A stretch of DNA of 64,000 nucleotides, taken from contig BGZK01002037.1 of assembly GCA_005406025.1 (NCBI GenBank), positions 1 to 64,000 on the forward strand, read 5' to 3'. Every line of letters begins with the position of its first letter. The first letter of the stretch is position 1. Of the stretch, positions 56,805 to 64,000 are shown piece by piece. The position numbers and the translations under genes are program-made. The notes below the pieces were generated by a model. The model did no database searches and was not told the DNA's origin. It saw only the letters and a program-made list of their open reading frames with translations. This DNA comes from Eumeta japonica. Lineage: Eukaryota > Arthropoda > Insecta > Lepidoptera > Psychidae.

Positions 56805-56935
56805 CCTGTTGTAGTCAAGCTGCGGCTGAAGTTGCAGGTGTCCATAGGCGGCGGTGATCACCTACTCTCTGATAGCTTAAACGCTCATTTTTCTTTTAAA
56901 CATTGTAAAAAAAAAAAAGAGAAAACGCTCTAAGC
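56805..56935 (+). mobile_element. Lepidopteran LINE-type 3' end, copy 3, with A tail
   Basis: 'GCAGGTGTCCATAGGCGGCG', GTGATCACCTACTCTCTGAT and a final run of 12 A. This is the best-preserved example of the signature in the window. Confidence 0.75.
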
Positions 56936-56939
56936 GACA

Positions 56940-57685
56940 GCGAAACCGAATATCACTCGATACGTCAACGCCTAAGCTTCCAACATTAAGAGCAGCACTC
57001 CCTGAAACTACGTGTAAAGACAACATTTTTTGAGGTAAGTTTACAACCCTACATTTTGCTAGTATTAAATTTCACCAAGTGTACCCCGCTCCGAGACCTG
57101 TTTTGTTATGCTCATAGAATTGCTATTAGTGATTTTCCGCGTGTCATTGACGTCTAAAATTAACAAGGTATGGAGAATCATGAACAATTGGACAGCCATT
57201 CAATAAGGTTCTTCATTATTTATGAGCAGTCGTTTACTTAGCACCCCTCGCTGCTCGAACTGCTCTCATTTGGACATGAAACACGTAAATAAATAGAGAA
57301 ATAAAATAGTCGTCAATAAATAAAGAAAATTGTGATTCTTCAGTTTTTATTATCATTAATATAGTAACAGTATTAAATTACAACAAAAATATAAATCATT
57401 TCACCTTAAGCTCTATGGTAAAGATAAACGAGCATTCCCTTAAATGAAAATGATAGAAATTCATTATTAATAATTGAAAATCCAATATTAAGTAAGTTTT
57501 AAAAATGCTACAAAACACTCTAAAGACTTTTCTAATCTAAATTTTAAAATTTTAAAATAGAAAATTGAGAAAGAATAAATTGAAAATTACTATTTCAAAT
57601 ATAGACTATAAACTACCTATGATAATTAAACAAATTAATTTAAATACCAGTTTTTTTATTTATTTTCTTTAAATGTTGGTAATAG
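56940..57685. other. AT-rich non-coding DNA
   Basis: No feature recognised. Confidence 0.4.
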
Positions 57686-57688
57686 CCC

Positions 57689-57716
57689 AAGTATGTTTAT
57701 TATAATAAACATACTT
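57689..57716. repeat. Perfect 28-bp palindrome
   Basis: The half-site AAGTATGTTTATTA is followed directly by its exact reverse complement. Each half contains TGTTTAT, which fits forkhead-type binding sites. Confidence 0.95.
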
Positions 57717-57904
57717 TTCTATAGAAAAAATTTAAAAAGTTGTCTGGAAAATTAAAAACTTCGAAAAGGGTTGAAAATATTTTTTCTATGGGATTTTTGT
57801 ACGAAGTTATAACAATAACTCACGATTAGAATTACGGATATTTTTTGTTTTATTCGTTGTGAGCCTGATTGATTGACCCTTGCTTGATTGATTGACCCCG
57901 ACTT

Positions 57905-58190
57905 CTTTCAAATCAGAGCTATGACTTAACGGAATCTGTATTGAAAGCTGGACGAGGAGAAGAGTCGAAAACGGGTGTCAGGATGACAAACGAAAGCGGC
58001 ACCGAAACCGAAATTGAGAAGGCTACCTAGAGCAGAAACGAGTGTGGGGACGGAATCAGAATCAAAAGTGTGACCGGAAACGGAATCGATAGCCAGACTG
58101 ACGGTGATCGAGACTGACATCGATCGATGCAAAAGATAAAGGAATAATTCATTCTATGTCCATGCTGGCGGAGCTGCAGATATCAACTAT
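57905..58190 (+). mobile_element. GAATCG/GAACCG-rich repeat element, copy 3
   Basis: The core has GGAATCTG, GAAACCGAAATTG, GGAATCAGAATC and GGAAACGGAATCG, ending 'AAAGATAAAGGAATAATTCA', then TTCTATGTCCATGCTGGCGG and AGCTGCAGA. Same plan as 35145-35595. Confidence 0.6.
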
Positions 58191-58194
58191 ACTA

Positions 58195-60455
58195 GCAAGC
58201 TACTCACAAAAAGGTGCAGAACAACGTTTGTCGGACCAGCTGGTTTAACAAATAAAAGCAAATTTATTTAATCCATATTTCAAATATACCGCACCGGGTA
58301 GAACTCGATCAAAAGTCTTCATTATGCTGTTGCAATGACGCGTTGGCCATAGATGGAATTTACAACAAGCAAGAGACCCTTTGTCGACCGAATCCCTCAC
58401 AAAGTACTTTGCATCCCTGCCCTAAGAGCCGTCTGCTACGAGGGCGACTAGGATGAAAAGTACGTTTCTTTCAGATTGGTGAACTTAAGATGTTTTTTTT
58501 TCTTTGGATGTATATCCAGCCCCGGAGACTGCTAATCGAGAAGTATTATTTAAATGGGATGCTACAAATAAGACAGCGCCTCCTCTGGCAAAGGACCGAC
58601 ATTTAGCCGTCAGATCCTTTTCCCCCAAATGGCTGCAATATTTATCATCGTATCGTCATTCTGATTAGGAAATTTTATTACAATTAAATTGAAAACATTA
58701 ATTATCATACTTTTGTGTAAAATTAATTTATATATAAAAAAATAACAACTGACAAAACTAAAAACTTAATTTTTAAAACCTACAGTAAATTATCGTTAAT
58801 TAAATATTCACAGTACCTAATTAGACGGTTTACCAGTAGCCTTTGAAGATTAGTTTCTGTCCATAAATCGCAGCATCATTTCCCAAGTTCTAACCAACAA
58901 GGAGTGCTATGGATTCCATCATCACCTCGGTAGAATGAAAGATGACTCAGAGATGCAAACACCTGAATACATAATTAAAAAAAGAACTCAAACACACTAT
59001 ACGTGCTTATGATATTTAAGAGTATTTCTCTATTTCCCTAGAATTCTATCATCTGTCCTGACTTGGTGATTATGAAACCACCTCGAGAATATACCTGTGT
59101 GTACAAACGAATACTGTTCGAAATCGGCCCACAATGACCTAAAATATCGCATAACACACAAAAGAAATAAAGATAAATTAAGAAGCAGCTCCTTTTTTTC
59201 GAAGTCGGTTAAAATAATACCAAAAACCGTATGCTATTTATCCCTTTCCTATATAAAATCATCCATTTTAGTAAGCCTTTCACTTTAAAACCCGCCTTGT
59301 GTAGGCGCTTGAATTATTAGACAAATATGTTAGACTCCCCAGGATTGTATAACAGAGAGGAACAAAGAAGATTATAATCTACGGCTTCATAAACCTATTC
59401 CCTGTAACTCTGGATAAAACATAGGATTAATGTAATCCCTTTTGTTTGTTTAATGCTCCGAAAAGTAAACTAATAAACCGATGTTAATTAAATTATTAAA
59501 TATTGTAAATCTGACAGTGCATTTTTCTGTTTCTATATATGTTCTTGTGTTGTTTACCTTTTTATGCCTAAACAAACGAATTAGTTTTAATGATAATGGC
59601 AAGGGAAAAAACGCTATTGTGAAAAAGTGAGCCATCAAAACAAAATTATGGTGATATGTAAGGAGGGCTCAATCCGCAGATAAAAACTAGTGTATTTGTT
59701 TTTTCTTGTTGTTAAATAGTTCACCGTCCTGACATTGAAACATATTGTTATTCACAAAATCGGCGCGTGATTCTACGCCAGTTCTCAAGAAATTCTCGTG
59801 CTCGTACAGTAGTGGCCCTCTGGATAAATATAGCGTATGCTCAAGAATCTTATGTATGTGTATACAATTAAGTCGTATGACATAATCTTGTAGAATACCG
59901 GCATTCGTATATATGGAGTTCTATCTCGTACCGTCCACAATGACGTCGATACTCCATTGTTGCTAATGACTAAAGCCTCATTACTGCTTCCGGCGCTTTC
60001 AACAGTCATTGCTGAAAAGTCACATAGCGAGCGGTCTTAATAAGAATTATAATGGCAGTCGCTTAATCAGTTGTTTTCCTTTAGATAACCTAAAACCTGG
60101 ATGTTGATGGTAATGCTTTCCACAAGTTTAGTGCTTCTGGAAATGTTAGCTGTAGAGTTGGTAATTTGTCGAATCAGTTGGTAACTCGGAAGCATAAGTG
60201 TTCAGCGCCATATGAAAGGTACTTAAGGCTACTGAACTTATCGATATCTAAGAAGAAATGAATTGGATATTGAAGAAAGAAATTTGTTGACAATGATTGA
60301 AGATCTAATAGTTGAAACTAAAAAATTTACATATTTATTCGAATTTAATCTAAGAAAAGTAGTCATAATTGTAATGCTTCATGTTGAATCCAAAATATCA
60401 AAAATCGTTGAGCATCCTTAAAAAAGAGGCTTAAAAAGAAAAACATGCTTTGACA
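58195..60455. other. Non-coding DNA
   Basis: About 58290-58450 is less AT-rich but yields no recognisable protein. Nothing else is supported. Confidence 0.4.
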
Positions 60456-60459
60456 TTAA

Positions 60460-60506
60460 CAATTTATTAATTGAAATAAATAGTTAATATTTCAATTAAT
60501 AAATTG
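60460..60506. repeat. Perfect 19-bp hairpin with 9-nt loop
   Basis: Positions 60460-60478 (CAATTTATTAATTGAAATA) are the exact reverse complement of 60488-60506. AT-rich, but much longer than expected by chance for such a short loop. Confidence 0.92.
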
Positions 60507-60914
60507 AGATTACATTAAAAAATAAATTAAAATAATAGAGAAATAAATTGTTAATACAAGGATGGTAGCATAACATTCATAAACTGAAAACTGCCAAAAA
60601 GAATATTGAAAGTTCCAACAAACTGAAATAAAGTAGTACAGGATGATTGATGAATATTTTGCTCCGTTCGATAGTGTTGCCTTAACCCTTGGCATAGAAT
60701 AAAAATTGAGAAGGAATTGCGAACCAGCTTACCTTTTCCTGACCACATAAAAACGGAGAGTAATTTGTATACTATATAAAATATTACTATACAAAACTGT
60801 ATGTTTAAACAGATGCGTGGGCGCCTCGTCGTTGGGTTTTGTTTTGTATAACAAAGATAAATAGCACTAAAAGATAAGTAAATTCTGAAACGCCTTTTTT
60901 TAAAATGTAAGTAC

Positions 60915-60937
60915 TATATATATATATACATATATAT
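60915..60937. repeat. (TA)n microsatellite
   Basis: A TA run with one CA interruption. Confidence 0.9.
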
Positions 60938-61419
60938 TTCACAGTTTGTTGACATTGCAATTTTATTCAAATTTTATAATCTTAATGATGTCTGGGGGCA
61001 AAATAATCTCTTGCTTGTTGATTTTCTGAAGCGCGTAAAAGGAATGCGGAGTGTACTATTTTGTATTTCGTTCCAACCCATCCCCCTTTCCTTTCTCTGC
61101 TCGTCTTTGACAATAATAAATCTAAGACTAGGAAATACCAGGGTTCCTATACAAAAGCTTACACTTTACACCAAAATAATTGAGAACGTCCTTAATACTA
61201 AGTTTTGATAGATAACTATAATTGTCATGGTGCAGTCAGATATACTTCATCACGAAGGAACTGGTAATTAATTTTATATTAATTTATAAATATTAAGTAA
61301 GATTAATTAAACAAATGATTATTTCGCCGCGAAATTCTTCAAAGATTACATTCATGAACTTATGGACTTCGTGGAACATCAATATGGACAACATTCCATT
61401 TTCGAAACCTTGGCTGAAA

Positions 61420-61434
61420 ACATTATCTTCAGTA

Positions 61435-61472
<38 letters not shown>

Positions 61473-61600
61473 GCACACACACACAGCCATCACTGGGAAA
61501 ATGGTTGAATAGATTCGACTCAAAACGTCAAGATCGGACGAAAACTCGGATTTTGATTTTACTACGAGTAAATTTTATAAAAATTTACAATTTTCATAGC
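61420..61600 (-). mobile_element. Microsatellite-bearing repeat ('AACTTCCCG' family), copy 3
   Basis: The reverse complement of 61510-61560 reads 'AATCCGAGTTTTCGTCCGAT', 'CTTGACGTTTTGAGTCG', followed by 'AGTGATGGCTGTGTGTGTG' and the (GT)n tract, the same order as 31850-31975. The (CA)n run at 61436-61485 is part of the element. Confidence 0.65.
61436..61485. repeat. (CA)n microsatellite
   Basis: About 25 CA units with two CG interruptions. Cys/Val- and Thr/His-rich frames across it are by-products. Confidence 0.97.
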
Positions 61601-61604
61601 GCAA

Positions 61605-62560
61605 AGTTGAAGATGGAATTTGCTCATATAGTTTTCAATAAGTGAAGTAATACAAAAATCTGTGCAGTAAGTTCGGTACAAGTAGTACAAATATGAGGAT
61701 AAAGCCGGTAACAAACTCTTATAGACTACTAAAAACACGCGCGTGTTCTAATGCTAAGTGGCGTCAAAATCTCAAGTCAACCGAAGGACTAGTTTTCGAG
61801 TTTCGTGACCGTAAACATAAGGGAAGTCGATTTTGTGTACATAAATAAAATACACGTGCACTTTCGTTCCGTTAAAGTGTTATTTCACAAAAATATCCGT
61901 GTCCAAAAACGCCCAAGTGGCATTACGAAAATAGTTTATGCAAATTCTGTGTAGCGCCCACTCCATAAGTCGCCCTCGATTGTTCTTTCGCAAGCGCGGG
62001 ACCCTTTTATGTTTATTGGACGTTATCTGCGCGCATGTCGCATAACGCCGGCAGAAGTTGTGTATACGTTTAAAATCATCCAAAACACCGAACCATTACG
62101 GTACAAAAGAACCTTTGTTCGGGGTTATTCTAAACACAAACGAAAATGGTGTAAAATGTACATATTTCGAATTTGTTTATTTACTTACTCATTGACAGGC
62201 ACACACAAATACACATAACCGTCATAATATTTAATTCAATTATTTGAAACAAAAAAATTTGTCCTAGACTGGAATCCAAAGGAGTGTGCTCAGCGTGATT
62301 AACATCACCCTGTTGTATCACAAAAGGAAAAGATACAAATGAAAACACATAAAGAAAGACAAACATTAAGAAGTAAGTATAGAAATCGATAACATAAGAG
62401 TAGCCAAATTTAAGCTTACGACTAATGTTTAGTTTAAATGTTAATAATTAGATACAGTTAAGTATTGATTTATTTACCAACAAATGATGTCAGAAGTCAA
62501 TTGTTTTTTGAATGAGGAGAATCTGTGACTGAAAACTTTGATAACGCCGTTCATTTCTAT
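61605..62560. other. Non-coding DNA
   Basis: About 61880-62120 is richer in CpG, unique-looking, with no recognised protein. Nothing else is supported. Confidence 0.4.
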
Positions 62561-62567
62561 AATAACA

Positions 62568-62765
62568 CTAGCTTTTGTCCACGGTGCCACCCGCATAAAC
62601 AAAACGATAATTTTTTTTGGATACGATTTCCATAAAACCCTTTCCCTATGAGCGTCTACGTACCGAAAAGAGTAATTAATATCGAGTCAATCGGATCCAT
62701 AGTTTCGGAGATCTCGTGATGAGTCAATCAGTCAGTCAGTCAGTCAATGTTATTTCCGCCACCAT
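62568..62765 (+). mobile_element. Retroelement fragment ending in (GTCA)n
   Basis: 'CACTAGCTTTTGTCCACGGT', GCCACCCGCATAAACAAAAC, 'ATGAGCGTCTACGTACCGAA', 'AGAGTAATTAATATCGAGTC', 'GATGAGTCAATCAGTCAGTC'. The block order equals 38105-38265. Confidence 0.65.
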
Positions 62766-63149
62766 GAGATATAGTGTATAAGAGTAACATGGTATATAAG
62801 AGCCTAGAAGAGAAATTGATCCCTCTCCATGTTGAGACACTGGTGGTGATATTTTCCCACAAACGATAGACATTTCTATTTGCCCTTAGAATTATTTAAT
62901 TTTTGTACAGCCGTCACAATGCACTTTGTTTTCAGATTTTACTTGTTTTACGATTTAAAGTAATAAAAATTAATATTCTTATATTCCACGACCTACACTC
63001 AAAAAAAAAATTGATTATTTGTAACAAAATTGTGATTCCCGTGTTCAAGTATCTTGATTCCATACGAGCCTAACAAGATGTTAGACACTTCAAATAACAT
63101 GATTTTAATTGATTATCATTAATTAATTGACTAGAGAATGTATAGCTCT

Positions 63150-63400
63150 TATTATTATTTATTAACTAAGGCAATTGAGAACTTATTCCACATGAATATG
63201 AAAAATGGCTATATCAACTAATTCATCTTAAGAAATTCAATTAACATCTTATTAATATCAACAGGAAAATTATTATAATAACTAATTGACTTTAATAAAT
63301 TCAACTAAGACTATGATCAGTACCAATACAGAAACGATTATAGTAACTGATTCGACTTAATAAATTCAACTTAGAACCTGTTATATTTAAACCATATAAT
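63150..63400 (+). repeat. Degenerate ~65-bp tandem repeat
   Basis: 'AACTAATT..CTT.A..AAATTCAA' begins at 63216, 63280 and 63345 (variants AACTAATTCATCTTAAGAAA, AACTAATTGACTTTAATAAA, AACTGATTCGACTTAATAAA). An older unit may precede at about 63150. Confidence 0.65.
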
Positions 63401-63506
63401 TTTTATTACAATCAAATTCGTTTACTTGAATCAACAATGAAGGTTGTTTAATGCTACTTGGTAACATTATTATGACAACTAAGTTATTCTTGTTTAAATC
63501 CACTAA

Positions 63507-63703
63507 GGGCCTTTCCTACCATCTCCTCTTAAACTGATATTTAACAAAAAGTCACTTTTAAAAGGAGCTTTGTGTTCCATTTTCTCCTTTTAACAGTTAT
63601 TAAGGCTGAAAAACCACTGAAAGAAGAACTTTGAACACAAAACTAATTTTAAAAGTGACTTTTTGTTAAAAGTCAGTTTAACAGGAGATGTTGGAAGAGG
63701 CCC
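63507..63703. mobile_element. PIF/Harbinger-like MITE, copy 4 (best preserved)
   Basis: The left end GGGCCTTTCCTACCATCTCC continues TCTTAAACTGATATTTAACA, AAAAGTCACTTTTAAAA. It is mirrored at the right by TTTTAAAAGTGACTTTTTGT, TAAAAGTCAGTTTAACAGGA, GATGTTGGAAGAGGCCC, about 57 bp of inverted repeat. TAA (63504-63506 and 63704-63706) is a clean 3-bp target duplication. There is no coding capacity. It likely moved using a transposase supplied elsewhere. Confidence 0.85.
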
Positions 63704-63730
63704 TAAGAGACATTTTGTTTCACTGACAAA

Positions 63731-63919
63731 GGCCCGTATTAATAAATCGCACTCAACTCTGAGAATGCCTATGAAATTCATCTTAATCACCTATAACATA
63801 CATAGTTTATAGGTACCACATTTAAGAGTGAACTTAAGTACGACATATTAATGAGGATAACACCTGCTGTGCTAACACAAACGCGGTCTCAAAGCTGAGT
63901 ATGCTTTATTAATACAGCC
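63731..63919. mobile_element. MITE-like element with GTATTAATAAA inverted ends
   Basis: The left end GGCCCGTATTAATAAATCGC then ACTCAACTCTGAG is mirrored by CTCAAAGCTGAGTATGCTTT then ATTAATACAGCC at the right. About 28 bp of imperfect inverted repeat and a length of about 190 bp. Target duplication unclear (CAA against TAA). It starts 28 bp after the previous MITE. Confidence 0.65.
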
Positions 63920-64000
63920 TTAAAATATTTTATACATGAAAATTAGCGCTAGCGTGACGCGCTACTACACCCGCAATCAGCCTCCACCATGGTTAGCACG

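Noticed and set aside
61293..61523. Cys/Val-rich and His/Thr-rich frames over the (CA)n run
   Set aside because: By-products of the dinucleotide repeat; the same holds for 3463-3648.

Overview
The window looks like AT-rich nuclear DNA of an insect, most likely a butterfly or moth (Lepidoptera). There are no bacterial-style operons, no CRISPR array, no rRNA or intact tRNA gene, and no host protein-coding gene that I can recognise. The order is inferred from interspersed repeats that I know from lepidopteran genomes. These include LINE 3' ends carrying the 'AAAGGCCGGC...GGGCGGCGGTGATC...ATGCTCGTTTG' signature, 'GGTTCCG...CGGAACCC' repeats, 'CTTGGGCAGCCGAGCTTT' repeats, and elements ending in TCAGTCAGTCAG or CAGACAGACAGA runs. 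The species cannot be named. The window is probably intergenic or part of a very large intron.

The most notable object is a 2.5 kb endogenous viral element at about 5205-7726, sense on the minus strand. It is a decayed copy of part of a replicase polyprotein from a positive-strand RNA virus of the alphavirus-like (virga/nege-like) group. Methyltransferase-like remnants at about 6770-7360 are followed by a proline-rich linker and a superfamily 1 helicase (about 5296-6322), broken by several frameshifts. The insertion is flanked by a 15-bp direct repeat with one mismatch (5190-5204 and 7727-7741). A run of nine T lies at its viral 3' end, which is an A tail on the sense strand. This is the signature of LINE-mediated insertion of an RNA copy, and the target was an older tandem repeat of about 80 bp.

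Layout. 1-5.2 kb: repeat remnants, a nested 231-bp element with perfect 26-bp inverted ends (3295-3525), and a tRNA-derived SINE (about 4215-4325, minus). 5.2-7.7 kb: the viral element. 8.4-9.0 kb: a 'GGTTCCG' repeat. 10.46-10.54 kb: a candidate core promoter with a short first exon and splice donor. 9.6-9.85 and 14.05-14.85 kb: two structural forms of one repeat. 18.9-19.7 kb: a minisatellite split by a second SINE. 25.2-25.8 kb: a LINE endonuclease/ORF2 relic. 29-30 kb: nuclear-receptor-like sites, then the first of four related PIF/Harbinger-like MITEs (29.5, 40.1, 42.5 and 63.5 kb). 30.9-37 kb: LINE 3' end, a microsatellite-bearing repeat family, and a GAATCG-rich repeat family. 38.3-40 kb: a tandem satellite of about 117 bp followed by a LINE relic. 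42.67-42.76 kb: two adjacent strong hairpins. 50.2 kb: a cluster of kappaB-like sites. 52-61 kb: several perfect hairpins and two more LINE 3' ends. 63.2-63.9 kb: a 65-bp tandem repeat and two MITEs side by side.

Nothing here forms a pathway of cooperating genes. The biology is repeat turnover, capture of viral RNA into the genome, and a few candidate regulatory sites. Most calls rest on pattern recognition by eye and on family knowledge, with no database search.
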